DNA from: Ruegeria sp. Alg231-54
Lineage (GTDB): Bacteria > Pseudomonadota > Alphaproteobacteria > Rhodobacterales > Rhodobacteraceae
Assembly: GCF_900143525.1 (NCBI RefSeq)
Contig: NZ_FREZ01000024.1
Coordinates: 22,082-86,081 of the forward strand
Length of the DNA stretch: 64,000 nucleotides
Direction: 5' to 3'
The position numbers were made by a program, and so were the translations under genes. How positions within the stretch are numbered: the stretch's first letter is position 1; each line of letters starts with the position of its first letter. Below are positions 1 through 10,649 of this stretch, one piece after another. The notes under the pieces were generated by a model. It was given only the letters and a program-made list of their open reading frames with translations. It did not search any database and was not told the origin of the DNA.

Positions 1-770
1 TGTACTGGCAATACAGTTACTGCAGCGAATCCTAGGATCGGATCCTGCATGAACATAAAGGTCAGGATCGTGGCCAACGATCCGCCTTGCATTACAGGTA
101 GAGTAATCAAATCTGCAGCCATTCCACCTATCGGCTCGATTTCCTGTCCGAGCACCTGAGGTAGTTCACTTTTTCGCGCTAGGTGTTTCTGATTTCTCCA
201 TCCGCGATAGATAAATAGGCGGAGCCTCCTAAGGCACCGTTCAGCTACACGCCCTTTCAACACGTTTAGTTTGTATTTTCCCAACCCATTCAATGTGATA
301 GTGAGAAAATATGCAACACTTAACACAACCAGGAATTGTATCTGGGTAAGGCTGTACCCCGCAAAGCTTACTATATCTTGCGAGTTATCCAGCCCATTGT
401 TCACGATTTGCTTGGGCAACTCCAAAGACAAAAATAGCAGCGGCATTAACGAAAGGCTGAGCACAATAAGGCAAACTTGCCTGTCGCGCGTGGTTCGAAC
501 AATTTGTGAGACCAAATTGTGGTGAAGACCTGCGGCTTCATGCAGAGGCCTCACATCTCGGTTCGGCGCTACTGGTTTCAAACGAAAATAAAGAGCACGT
601 AGGGCTAGAAATGTAGTCGACACTGCTAGAAACATTGGAACCAACACCAATACCAAATGTAGTGCTGGATGAAGCCAGGCAGGTGCGGCTTCGTCATAGC
701 TGAAACTCAGCCATGCAGCGGCTTTGTGAGCAAAATTGTGATACTCGGGGAGTAATTGATCAGTCGGCAT
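1..770 (-). CDS. ABC transporter transmembrane domain protein, N-terminal part (cut by window edge)
   Basis: An open frame runs from the ATG at 770 to the left edge with no stop, so only about 256 N-terminal residues are visible. It has several hydrophobic segments (about residues 30-50, 100-115 and 135-155). It is followed by a stretch reading GRVAERCLRRLR and then IEPIGG and MQGGS, which resembles the membrane-domain coupling region of a family of large ABC exporters in Rhodobacterales. The nucleotide-binding domain would lie outside the window, so ATPase motifs cannot be checked. It lies downstream of the cupredoxin gene on the same strand, 103 bp away, and has no clear ribosome binding site. 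The transported substrate is unknown; a link to copper is only by position. Confidence 0.6.
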   Translation of the reverse strand, partial: MPTDQLLPEYHNFAHKAAAWLSFSYDEAAPAWLHPALHLVLVLVPMFLAVSTTFLALRALYFRLKPVAPNRDVRPLHEAAGLHHNLVSQIVRTTRDRQVCLIVLSLSLMPLLFLSLELPKQIVNNGLDNSQDIVSFAGYSLTQIQFLVVLSVAYFLTITLNGLGKYKLNVLKGRVAERCLRRLRLFIYRGWRNQKHLARKSELPQVLGQEIEPIGGMAADLITLPVMQGGSLATILTFMFMQDPILGFAAVTVLPV

Positions 771-873
771 ACAAAATCAGTTTTTGAGTTTGGTATGCGG
801 CAACCATCTTGGGATTGCCGCACACATCGGCGCCGTTGCATGGGAACATTGCGGTTAACTATACCAGCAAGAG

Positions 874-1359
874 TTACTGCACTGTGATGCTGCCAAACAT
901 ACCAGAATCGTAGTGCCCAGGGATCAAACAAGCGTACTCGAAATCACCGCTATTGGTGAAATTCCAGATAACCTCACCTTGTTCACCGGGCGACAACGTA
1001 ACTGAGTTTGGAGTTCTGTGAGTTTCTGTGCGGGCCGCCATAATCTCTTTGTGTATGCTGTTTAGCTCAGGCGTATCCAAGATGAATTCATGGTCAACTT
1101 CACCGTAATTCATCACCTCGAATTTGATAGTCTCGCCCTTTTTTATATTCAGTAGCGAGGGTGTGAAGATCATACCACCTTCATCTGTCTCTTTCATCGA
1201 GACTTTGACGATTTGGTCAACATCGCGGCGGTCGCCGGGTATTCCAACTATCGTTTTTCTGCTTTCGCCGATGTTGCCGGTACCGAGGCCAGAAGGAGAG
1301 GCCACTACAGAAGTTCCGATCAATACAAGCAACGCTGTGGTGAAAATTATTTTTTTCAT
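874..1359 (-). CDS. Periplasmic cupredoxin-family copper protein
   Basis: A 161-residue protein with a Sec signal peptide (residues 1-20) and a C-terminal plastocyanin-like fold. Type 1 copper ligands are visible: His90 in VDHEF, Cys144 in ACLIPGH, His149 and Met154 in GMFG. Such proteins carry electrons or bind copper in the periplasm, and small cupredoxins of this type often accompany copA/copB. The ATG at 1359 is preceded by GGAGAAG. It is third in the copA-copB-cupredoxin set on the minus strand, but a perfect 14-bp inverted repeat (1372-1404) separates it from copB and may tune its expression. Redox partner unknown; it could serve the upstream CopA oxidase. Confidence 0.85.
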   Translation of the reverse strand: MKKIIFTTALLVLIGTSVVASPSGLGTGNIGESRKTIVGIPGDRRDVDQIVKVSMKETDEGGMIFTPSLLNIKKGETIKFEVMNYGEVDHEFILDTPELNSIHKEIMAARTETHRTPNSVTLSPGEQGEVIWNFTNSGDFEYACLIPGHYDSGMFGSITVQ

Positions 1360-1371
1360 GTCTTCTCCATT

Positions 1372-1404
1372 AATCTGAAAAGGAACATGCTTCCTTTTCA
1401 GATT
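1372..1404 (-). promoter_or_regulatory. Perfect 14-bp inverted repeat (hairpin) between copB and cupredoxin gene
   Basis: Arms 1372-1385 and 1391-1404 are exactly complementary around a 5-base loop. On the minus transcript the hairpin ends a few bases before the cupredoxin Shine-Dalgarno sequence. There is no run of U after it, so it is not a classic terminator. It could be an mRNA processing or stability element that sets different levels of copB and cupredoxin, or an operator. Function is inference. Confidence 0.6.
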
Positions 1405-1463
1405 CAGTGTTAAAGAAAGCCTGGGTTTGGCAGGTTGGCCAGAACCGGCCTGAAATTCTGACG

Positions 1464-2174
1464 TCAGAACACGAGCCTTGCACCAGCCACGACAGCAAAG
1501 ATTCCATTCTCTTCGCCGTTTGCCCTGATCAGATCCGCAGTGCCGCCGTAAGATTTTTCGTAGTTGACGCCAACATAAGGTGACACAGCACGATCAATGA
1601 GATCGTAGCTGAGCCGAAGACCCGCTTCGACGGTAACTCCACCTGCTCTTTGATTGTATTCAAGATCATCCTGCAGCGGGACAGTTAGCTCAAGATTAGG
1701 GATCAAATACAATCGGTTTGTCAGAGCACTTTCGTATTCGCCTTCGAAACGAAAGAACGAATTCTCCGAAAGATAGAGATCAGCATCAATTTCGAACCAT
1801 TGTGGCGCCAGTCCCTTGATACCGAGAACTGCATTGTACCGCTCTGGAAGATCGCTGGGCGTATTTACATAAACTCCCACCACAGCGTCAAAAAAACTCG
1901 AAATGGGCATTTGCAACCGTAGTTGGTTTTCAAGGGTCTCGAATTCACCGGAGCTCTCTTGAACCTCCGCTTCGCTACGCCAAACGAACCTTAGCTCATC
2001 AGTTCCAACGAAGGCGTCGAAATCCCACTGAATAGTATCCTCTCCTTTATCATTGGATCTGTACTCCAATTGCTCCGCCTGAAACCCGTAGGTATAGGTC
2101 TCTGCGCTTGTGTCAGCGGTCCAGCCAAACGAAAGCCCGGCTGCCGCAAGTGTTGGGGCGATTAAATTTTTCAT
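1464..2174 (-). CDS. copB: Copper resistance protein B, outer-membrane barrel
   Basis: A 236-residue protein with a signal peptide (about 1-24) and alternating beta-strand sequence typical of CopB/PcoB, ending in a C-terminal Phe as outer-membrane barrels do. CopB works with the multicopper oxidase CopA in sequestering or oxidising copper; its exact role is not settled. Many CopB proteins have a Met/His-rich N-terminal extension; this one lacks it and starts the barrel soon after the signal. The gene starts 32 bp after copA on the same strand, so the two are probably co-transcribed. Confidence 0.88.
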   Translation of the reverse strand: MKNLIAPTLAAAGLSFGWTADTSAETYTYGFQAEQLEYRSNDKGEDTIQWDFDAFVGTDELRFVWRSEAEVQESSGEFETLENQLRLQMPISSFFDAVVGVYVNTPSDLPERYNAVLGIKGLAPQWFEIDADLYLSENSFFRFEGEYESALTNRLYLIPNLELTVPLQDDLEYNQRAGGVTVEAGLRLSYDLIDRAVSPYVGVNYEKSYGGTADLIRANGEENGIFAVVAGARLVF

Positions 2175-2206
2175 GCTTCTTTACTCTGTTTTTTGCTGTC
2201 TGGAGG

Positions 2207-3862
2207 TCAGGCAGGGCCACCTTGAATGATTATTTTGCGAAACATGCCCGCATCGGCGTGGTAGGAAAGATGACAATGGAATGCCCATTGGCCAGTTACG
2301 TCCACTTCGGTTTCGGTATAGACGGTAGTTCCCGGTGCAATATTGACAGTGTGTTTGATCGGATCGTACTTGCCCTTGCCGGTATCAAGAATTGACCACA
2401 TACCATGCAGGTGCATTGGGTGTGACATCATAGTTTCATTGACAAACTTGAACCGGACCCGCTCCCCGTACAGCAGCTTGATGGGCTCGGCCTCGGAAAG
2501 TTTCTCTCCGTTGATCGACCAGATGTATCGCTCCATGTTACCAGTCAGACGCACTTCAATTTCGCGTGTTGCCGACCGATCCCTATAACGCGGTTTGCGC
2601 GCCTGAAGGTCATCATAGCTCAGGAATTTTCCGCCGTTCGCCGCCACAGGAGTCAATCCACTACCTGATGCGTAGAAGGGGTCTGCAGCTTTCGTGGTTG
2701 AAGCGACGTTGTGGCCCATTTTGCTATGGTCCATTCCGCTCATATCCATCATCGAGGAGGTCGCGTTCCCCATGACAGGTTCTTCCACGCCCGCTCCGCT
2801 CATAACACCGCTCATATCCGCCATGGTGAGACGTGGTTTATTGCGAAGAGTTGGAACTGGCCCTGCCATTCCCTCACGCGGGCTCAAAGTGCCTCGGACC
2901 AACGCTGTCCGGCCCATCGACTCGGCCACAATGCTGTATGCGCGGTCTTCCTTGGGCTGGACGATCACATCATAGGTTTCGGCAACGGAAATGCGGAGCT
3001 CATCCACCGTGACCGGCTCTACATCATTGCCGTCAGCCTGTATAATAGTCATTTTCAGGCCTGGAATCCGCAAGTCAAAATAGGCCATTGCGGAGGAGTT
3101 GATTAGCCGTAAACGCACCTTCTCACCAGGTTTGAATATACCCGTCCAGTTCTGAGCAGTGCTTTCCCCATTGATGGTGGGAGTAAAGCCTTGAACATCT
3201 TCGACATCCGTTGGCATCATACGCATCCGACCCCACATCTTGCGGTCTTCCAGTGCAGCCCTCAGACCTACGTCACCGGTGTCTTTGATGAGATCCTGTG
3301 CGGTGCGTTGTGAACGATTGTAGTAGTCTGCCGACATTTTCAGGTTGCGCATGATCCGCTTACCTTGATGCGGATGGGTATCAGTCAACTGAACAACATA
3401 GTCGCGGTCAGTGCGGATACTTTCGCCTCCCTTTGGCTCAATCACGATAGCTCCATAGGCCCCGTCTGGTTCTTGAAACCCGGAATGACTATGAAACCAA
3501 TAGGTTCCGGCCTGTTTGATTGGGAAATTGTATGTGAATGTTTCGCCAGGTTTGATGCCATCAAAACTGATCTTGGGGACACCATCCTGATCAAATGGAA
3601 GTATTAGCCCATGCCAATGGATCGAGGTGCTTTCCCGCAGGTTATTGGTCACATTAATAGTGACGTCCTCGCCTTCCTTGAAGCGAAGTATAGTGGGCGT
3701 CTGTGTGCTATTGTAGCCGACGCCTTTCTTTCCAAAATCTTCGGTGCCGATCCGGATTTTGTCTACAGTGATATTGTATGTGCCAGCCTGGGCTGTGGTT
3801 ACAGAGCACAACGCAAGGGTCGCGCCGGTCAGAGCCGCGCGCAAGGATTTAATGGATGACAT
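2207..3862 (-). CDS. copA: Copper resistance multicopper oxidase CopA (PcoA type)
   Basis: A 551-residue periplasmic multicopper oxidase that oxidises Cu(I) to the less toxic Cu(II). All copper-binding signatures are present: HWHG (82-85), HSH (124-126), HPMHLHG near residue 485 and HCHLSYHADAGM near 530, covering the type 1 site and trinuclear cluster. A Met-rich segment with MSG, MDMSGMDHSKM-type repeats (about 355-390) probably binds Cu(I). The signal peptide (1-26) has no twin arginine, whereas PcoA-type enzymes are usually Tat exported; this is unusual. It heads copA-copB-cupredoxin. No CueR-type site was seen upstream, so it may depend on the two-component system at 14330-16449. Confidence 0.93.
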   Translation of the reverse strand: MSSIKSLRAALTGATLALCSVTTAQAGTYNITVDKIRIGTEDFGKKGVGYNSTQTPTILRFKEGEDVTINVTNNLRESTSIHWHGLILPFDQDGVPKISFDGIKPGETFTYNFPIKQAGTYWFHSHSGFQEPDGAYGAIVIEPKGGESIRTDRDYVVQLTDTHPHQGKRIMRNLKMSADYYNRSQRTAQDLIKDTGDVGLRAALEDRKMWGRMRMMPTDVEDVQGFTPTINGESTAQNWTGIFKPGEKVRLRLINSSAMAYFDLRIPGLKMTIIQADGNDVEPVTVDELRISVAETYDVIVQPKEDRAYSIVAESMGRTALVRGTLSPREGMAGPVPTLRNKPRLTMADMSGVMSGAGVEEPVMGNATSSMMDMSGMDHSKMGHNVASTTKAADPFYASGSGLTPVAANGGKFLSYDDLQARKPRYRDRSATREIEVRLTGNMERYIWSINGEKLSEAEPIKLLYGERVRFKFVNETMMSHPMHLHGMWSILDTGKGKYDPIKHTVNIAPGTTVYTETEVDVTGQWAFHCHLSYHADAGMFRKIIIQGGPA

Positions 3863-4068
3863 TGTCAGTCCTTGTAAAGATTATTGGTATTGACGAAATC
3901 CACTGCGAGCAGTCACTGCGCACAGAAACGTGAAGATATCAGGATCGTTCACGAAACTGCTTCGACGCATTCCCAAACTTCTCCTGCAACCCTTTCAAGG
4001 CTAAGAGAAGACAACGAAATGTCTATGAAAGATACGACTGACAAGGCAGTGGAGTCAGGAGCTTGAGT

Positions 4069-4392
4069 TCAAGCTTTGGGAGGCGGGACACGAGTCTCGG
4101 GACCGGCCAACCTTTTGTTAGGTTCGGTCAGAGGAACTGAAAGCTTTATCACGGTTTCAGAAATGGCGCGGTCATACCAAAACTGAAAGGCAACCGAGTT
4201 CTCACAGCCTATTGCCTGGTGGCACCGAGCAGAACTGAGAGTTGCACTTAAGGCGGATGTTTCAAGCTGTTCTGCAACGAAACTGTCCGAACGGATATCA
4301 GCAGCAACCGCCATAGGGGCAAGAAACGAGGATGCAGTCAGCGCAATTGCCAACAGCATTGAAATCCACAGTTTTCCCGCCTGTTGGCGCAT
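4069..4392 (-). CDS. Small secreted CxxxxxC protein with Pro-rich C-terminus (CopL/DUF2946-like layout)
   Basis: A 107-residue protein with a long hydrophobic signal (about residues 10-31, ending AVA). It has a CHQAIGC motif (two Cys five residues apart) and ends in VPPPKA. The same layout occurs in three other genes of the window, ending at 12276, 23529 and 31523: signal, C-x5-C, Pro-rich tail. This matches the general look of small copper-associated periplasmic proteins such as CopL or DUF2946, but family membership was not tested. It stands alone upstream of copA. Function unknown; copper binding is inferred from the context and Cys/His motif. Confidence 0.6.
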   Translation of the reverse strand: MRQQAGKLWISMLLAIALTASSFLAPMAVAADIRSDSFVAEQLETSALSATLSSARCHQAIGCENSVAFQFWYDRAISETVIKLSVPLTEPNKRLAGPETRVPPPKA

Positions 4393-4615
4393 TATTTTAT
4401 AGTTCCTTGTCCTTTTGACTACTGGTCAAGTAGTTGGGTATGATTTGCAATTCAAGAGCGGAACTCCGAAAAATTTATAATATAGATTCAACTTCTTGAG
4501 AGCCATTGGAAGAAGGCAAACCTGTTTGATTTGAGTCGACGAACTAGACCTAGGTTCGGCAAAAAAAGCCTAATATTTCACCATTTTGTTCTCACGATTT
4601 TGCGAAAGGAGCGAC

Positions 4616-4646
4616 CTGACCTTCCTGCTTGGCAAGGCCGGGTGAG
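4616..4646 (+). promoter_or_regulatory. Decayed CueR-type promoter
   Basis: CTGACC followed by TTCC and then GGCAAGG resembles the intact CueR-type promoter at 35642-35672, but the -35 hexamer and the dyad are each altered. It precedes a decayed copy of the genes found at 35703-36224, so promoter and genes appear to have been duplicated and decayed together. Confidence 0.5.
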
Positions 4647-4670
4647 TTTGTGATCTAGGACTGTTGGAGC

Positions 4671-4960
4671 ATGTCAGATAATCATCAATCAGGCCCACAG
4701 GAGGATTGCGTAAAAGGAACCGCTGGTAACGCTATAGAATTGGTGATGATGGCCTGTCGCATCATTGTGGTCTTGCAGATCGTTTTTATTTTCTGGTTGG
4801 TCGGGCCGTTGGCGGGCTCTCTAAGTCACGCAGTCTGCCCGTACCGAAGAACCCATTCGTGGCCCTCAACTTCATGCATAAGGTTATGGGAATTTCCCGT
4901 CATTCGACCACGAAAATACCCAAGCACCCGAATTCAATCGAAGCCTGGGCAAAATTGCAC
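4671..4960 (+). pseudogene. Frameshifted copy of DUF2933-like membrane protein
   Basis: The first 55 or so codons match the intact protein at 35703-36014 (shared: MMAC, IV, VL, IVF, VGGLS-like segments). The frame then breaks near 4845. The matching C-terminal part (HKVMG and HST, compare HKAMG and HST in the intact copy) continues in another frame. An open frame runs through but its second half is nonsense relative to the parent. This is a relic of the gene pair at 35703-36224. Confidence 0.75.
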
Positions 4961-4986
4961 GCGAAAGCCGACGGCAATCTCCGACT

Positions 4987-5193
4987 ATGGAGTATCTGCG
5001 CGCCCGGTCGGCGGCCGCAGAACCTTCGACTACGCTTGCACTGTCGGCTTGCGCGCCACGCGCAAAATTTTCCTCCTTGCAGCTACTGTCCTCCGACGAT
5101 TGCTTGCTCCAGGATTGCCATGTTCAGTTGTCAGGCACAGAAGGCGATGCCAGTCTTAACTACGACAACGGTCGCGAAAGGCTTGTCAGCTGA
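4987..5193 (+). pseudogene. Diverged copy of small lipoprotein gene
   Basis: It encodes 68 residues alignable to the lipoprotein at 36024-36224: both share a CAPR segment, a later Cys followed by QL or QW, a GxD segment, and the ending G-R-E-x-x-V-S. In this copy the hydrophobic signal is largely lost (AAAEPSTTLALSAC), the lipobox is weak and several Cys are gone. It sits in the same order behind the decayed DUF2933 copy. The frame is open but export is doubtful, so it is called a pseudogene or decaying paralogue. Confidence 0.6.
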
Positions 5194-5504
5194 TCACACG
5201 GAATTGCTTCTTTGTACCCGAACACCATTATTCCGCCTTGCAACGCCGAGATCACTATCTCGAGTTATTTGACACATGGAATGCCACCACTCGGGTAACT
5301 GGAATTCCAAACATCAGAATATCTTTGTTGGGCGGATTTCGATGTGACAACACTCTTATCGGACAGGCTTAGCGGTTCGACCAATGGCTTACCTCTGATT
5401 CATCGAAGAAAATAAAGCGCGCAAATGAACCAGAAACCCGGAACAAACAAAGATGCTTCTGACGAGATGACCGGGTCCTTCTACGGAAGCCATACAAACA
5501 GTAT
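5194..5504. other. Intergenic, no gene recognised
   Basis: About 310 bp between the decayed lipoprotein copy and the Rieske stop codon. Short open frames exist but none has a credible start or a recognisable product. No clear terminator hairpin was seen. Confidence 0.4.
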
Positions 5505-6053
5505 TCAGCCGATCTTGATCCGCGTATCCGAGGTAAACTCATATGGCGGTACGTCGAGGTTGCGCGGTGCTGGGCCTTTGCGAATGCGGCCCGACGTGTC
5601 GTAATGCGAACCGTGGCAAGGGCAGAACCAACCGTCCCAGTCTCCAACAGGTTCGCTGCCGCCCTGCCCCAGCGGTATGCAGCCCAGATGGGTACAGACA
5701 CCGACCACCACAAGCCATTCCGGACGTTGGACGCGGGCCGCGTCCGGTTCTGGATCAATCATCGGCACTGTATCGTCTTCCTGGGCCAATTCGATACGTT
5801 CTGTGGTCCGATGGTCAATGAAGACTGGCTTGCCCTTCCATTTCACCGTTATTCGTGTTCCCGGCCCTACCCCTTCCAGATCGACATCAACTACAGCCTG
5901 AGCTGACACATCGGCGCTTGGGTTCATGCTGTTGATCAAAGGCCAGATAGCCGCGCCAGTGGCAACGACCACTGCACTTGTTGTGGCATAATACAAAAAG
6001 TCACGCCGGGATTCGTCTCTTGGGGGTTTTCTTCTTTCTGAGATATCAGACAT
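5505..6053 (-). CDS. petA: Orphan Rieske iron-sulfur protein (cytochrome bc1 subunit type)
   Basis: A 182-residue ubiquinol-cytochrome c reductase iron-sulfur subunit. It has an N-terminal Tat signal-anchor (SRRDFLYY, about 17-45) and the two [2Fe-2S] boxes CTHLGC and CPCHGSHYD with the following GPAPRNL. The start at 6053 is chosen because GGAGG precedes it; the longer frame to 6095 has no such site. The length is normal for PetA, yet no cytochrome b or c1 gene lies nearby. It is the last gene of a long copper operon. It could replace or supplement the chromosomal Rieske subunit under copper stress; that is inference. Confidence 0.92.
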   Translation of the reverse strand: MSDISERRKPPRDESRRDFLYYATTSAVVVATGAAIWPLINSMNPSADVSAQAVVDVDLEGVGPGTRITVKWKGKPVFIDHRTTERIELAQEDDTVPMIDPEPDAARVQRPEWLVVVGVCTHLGCIPLGQGGSEPVGDWDGWFCPCHGSHYDTSGRIRKGPAPRNLDVPPYEFTSDTRIKIG

Positions 6054-6184
6054 AACGTTCCTCCAACCTGTCCGTACCTCGCCGTCATATTGCAACGGCT
6101 TGGCCCGAGGGATTGAGCATGTTGCCCTATTTCCATCAGTTTGTGGCGATCATGGGTCCTCCATGGTTTTCCTAACGGTTCTTC

Positions 6185-6628
6185 TCAATCAGGCCGTTCT
6201 GATACTGCCCACGCGGCATTTGGTCCGTACAGCAGCCAGCCATAAAGGATGCCGCCAACAAACGCGGGAAAAACGCCTGAAGCAATGAAAAGACCGGTGT
6301 TCTCTTGCCCGCCAAAATATCCAAACCGGGCGTCAATCCGGCTGCACAGAACGGCGCAATAGCTACCGACTACCGCGACGACCAGCACTGCCCGCCACAG
6401 CGCGGCGTTACCCCAGTACCGGAACTCCACCCAAACCAGCGTTGCGACGCCGATCACCGCGCCCATGGCTAGCCCGCAAGTCAAAGTCCACACGGTTTTG
6501 CCGGCAAGGCTGCCCTGTGGAAACAACATCATGCCCCAGACAACCAAATAGAACAGCTCTGCCAACGTAGTTAGCAAAATTGCTGTTCCCAACACTGCAT
6601 AAAAGCGGATCGCGGGTTGTGCGGTCAT
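6185..6628 (-). CDS. Four-helix membrane protein of unknown function
   Basis: A 147-residue protein with about four hydrophobic segments (residues 8-30, 45-65, 78-95, 112-135). The ATG at 6628 lies just after the stop of the preceding DUF2933-like gene, which suggests translational coupling; the longer open frame upstream overlaps that gene and is not used. No metal-binding motif is obvious. It lies between the DUF2933-like gene and the Rieske gene in the copper operon. Family not recognised. Confidence 0.6.
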   Translation of the reverse strand: MTAQPAIRFYAVLGTAILLTTLAELFYLVVWGMMLFPQGSLAGKTVWTLTCGLAMGAVIGVATLVWVEFRYWGNAALWRAVLVVAVVGSYCAVLCSRIDARFGYFGGQENTGLFIASGVFPAFVGGILYGWLLYGPNAAWAVSERPD

Positions 6629-6633
6629 CGTTC

Positions 6634-6908
6634 TCAGTGCTTGCCGTGGCCGCGATGCATGAAGAAGTGGATGCCCACGCAGGCCAGTAGGAACAGCAAC
6701 GGGGAACTGAGCAGCGGATAGATTACATCGCGGTATTCCCAGCCCAGTACAGCGGCGCCGAAGGCTAACGCCGCGGCGACTGGAAGCCAATTACGTTTGG
6801 CGTGCCCGCTCGGTTGTGATTCTTTTTCTACCACTTCGGACGAGTGTTGCGGGGTGCTCTGTTCAACTTTGTCACGCTGGACATGGGTTTTTTCGGCGTT
6901 TGAATGGG

Positions 6909-6912
<4 letters not shown>
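6634..6912 (-). CDS. DUF2933-like small membrane protein
   Basis: A 92-residue protein with a charged N-terminal half (1-40) and two closely spaced hydrophobic segments (42-60, 66-84), ending in FFMHRGHGKH. The His-rich tail after a membrane hairpin is the look of DUF2933 proteins, which occur in copper and heavy-metal operons. The start overlaps the end of the permease gene by four bases. A related but distinct protein is encoded at 35703-36014. Function unknown; the His tail may bind metal. Confidence 0.65.
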
Positions 6913-8239
<1,327 letters not shown>

Positions 8240-8243
<4 letters not shown>

Positions 8244-10582
8244 ATCTTCGCCCCCCGCAGGCGTAGCGCATTGAGTACCACCGAGATCGACGATGCGCTC
8301 ATGGCGAAAGCAGCGAACATAGGACTAATCAGGATGCCGAAGAGTGGGAACAGCAGGCCTGCCGCTACCGGAACGCCCGAGGCGTTATAGATCAGGGCAA
8401 AGAAAAGGTTCTGGCGAATATTGCGCATGGTGGCGCGCGCCAGCCTGCGGGCACGCACGATGCCATCGAGGCTGCCGTTGACCAGCGTGAAGCCTGCGCT
8501 TTCGATCGCCACGTCCGCGCCGGTACCCATAGCGATGCCTACATCGGCTTGTGCCAGCGCCGGCGCGTCGTTCACACCATCACCGGCCATGGCGACCTTA
8601 CCTCCTTTCTCCTGCAACTCGCGGATGATGCGGGCCTTGTCCTCGGGCAGAACGTCGGCACGAATCTCGTCAATACCCAGTCGTTCGGCTACCGCCTTCG
8701 CTGTGCGTTCGTTGTCGCCGGTCGCCATGATGATGCGGAACCCCAGTTCGTGCAGCGCCTTCAGTGCGGCAGGTGTGGTTTCCTTGACCGGGTCGGCGAC
8801 GCTGACCAGACCGGCCACCGCTCCGTCCAGCATCACGAACATCACCGTTTCACCCTGATCACGGCGCGCGTCGGCCTTGGCTATCAGATCGGCTGCCTCG
8901 AGCCCAAGATCGGTGACCAGTTTCAAGTTGCCAAGCGCGACCGGGCGACCACCCACCGTGCCTTTTACGCCCTTGCCGGTCACCGCCTCGAAATCGCTGG
9001 CGTCGGACAATACCACGCCACGTTCCTCGGCACCGGTGACGATCGCTTCGGCCAACGGGTGCTCCGATCCCTTTTCCAGCGTAGCGGCCAGCCGCAGAAC
9101 CTCTGCCTCGTCATGGCCGGGTTCGGGAAGCACGGCGACAAGGCGCGGCTTTCCCATGGTGAGGGTGCCGGTTTTGTCTACGATTAAGGTTTCGATCTTC
9201 TCGAACCTCTCCAGAGCCTCGGCATTTTTGATCAGAACGCCGGCCTGAGCCCCGCGCCCGGTAGCCGTCATGATCGACATCGGAGTGGCAAGGCCAAGTG
9301 CGCACGGGCATGCGATGATCAATACTGACACCGCTGCAATCAGAGCGTAAGACAGAGCCGGGGCTGGTCCCCAGATCGCCCACGCGATAAAAGCCAACGC
9401 AGCTATGCCGATGACCGCCGGCACGAACCAGCCCGCCACTTTGTCAGCGTATTTCTGAATCGGCGCGCGAGAGCGCTGCGCGTTGGCCACCATCTCAACG
9501 ATCTGCGACAGCATCGTGTCAGCACCCACACGGGTTGCCTCGATCACAAGGCTACCGGTGCCATTGATCGTGGCCCCCGTAACCGGCTCGCCCTGTACCT
9601 TCTCGACCGGAACCGGCTCGCCAGAGATCATGCTTTCGTCAACAGATGAGCGACCTTCGAGCACAACGCCGTCTACTGGCACTTTGTCGCCGGGGCGTAC
9701 CCGAAGTCGGTCGCCAACCTGAACCTCTTCAAGCGGGATTTCCTCTTCAGTTCTGTCAGGTCGGATAATTCGGGCCGTCTTTGCAGCCATATCCAGCAAA
9801 GCACGGATCGCCTTTCCGGTGCCTTCACGTGCACGCAGCTCCATCACCTGCCCGAGCAGAACAAGTGTAACGATAACTGCGGCTGCCTCGAAATAGACCC
9901 CTACATGGCCTGCTGAATCGCGAAAACCGTCTGGAAAAATTTGGGGCATCAATACGGCTACAACGCTGAACAGCCACGCTGCCGTCACCCCCATGGCAAT
10001 CAACGAGAACATGTTCAGGTTCATAGTGCGGAACGAATTCCACCCCCGTTCCAGAAATGGCCAGCCGCACCACAGGACGACGGGTGTGCCAAGTACCAGT
10101 TCGATCCATAGGGTCGTGCGTTCACCAAAAATTTCTCGCACGCCTGACAGCCCCACATAGGGGCCCATCGTGAAAACCAAGAGCGGCAGCGTCAGAACCG
10201 CGCCCACCCAAAGGCGACGGGTGAAATCCACCAGTTCGGGGTTCGGCCCCTCGTCGACCATCGTCGCGCTTTCCAGCTCCAGCCCCATGCCGCAGAGTGG
10301 GCAAGGCCCAGGTTTGGTTTGCCGCACCTGTGGATGCATCGGGCAGGTATAAACTGCTCCGTCATAGCCTGCGGGAACGACGTCATATTCACCGCCGTCA
10401 GTTTCGGTGAATGCGTCACTATGATGCGCATGTGTGTCGACGGCGCCCTCGGGTACAAGGTGCATTCCGCATTTGGGGCAGTTGCCCGGCTCAGATTGAC
10501 GCACGTCAGGATGCATTGGGCAGACATAGGCGACCTCGGCCGCAATGTTTGCGTGGGTTCCGGTGTCGTGGACTTCTGTCAT
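8240..10582 (-). CDS. Cu+-type P1B ATPase with two N-terminal heavy-metal-binding (YHS-like) motifs
   Basis: A 780-residue copper-exporting ATPase. Two CPMHP...CPxCGM modules (about residues 19-42 and 77-101) replace the usual HMA domains. The core has the CPC ion motif (about 425-427), DKTG phosphorylation site (about 468), a GDGVNDAPAL motif, and YN plus MSASS in the last helices, as expected for Cu+ transporters. The ATG at 10582 is used because AGGGA precedes it; the open frame continues upstream to 10681 into the beta-propeller gene. It differs from the second ATPase (24459-26969), which has HMA domains. The pair may serve different affinities or copper donors. Confidence 0.9.
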
Positions 10583-10649
10583 GTTCTGATCCCTGGTTTG
10601 AGCGTTGGTTGTAGAGCCGTTTGTTTTCGCAAAGGTCCGGCACAGTCCT

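Noticed and set aside
3884..4066. A 60-codon plus-strand frame upstream of copA
   Set aside because: No ribosome site or recognisable content; it lies over the copA leader region.
4415..4445. TTGACC on the minus strand upstream of the small secreted protein gene
   Set aside because: The spacer length to an AT-rich -10 could fit, but the TTCC/GGAA dyad needed for CueR is absent.
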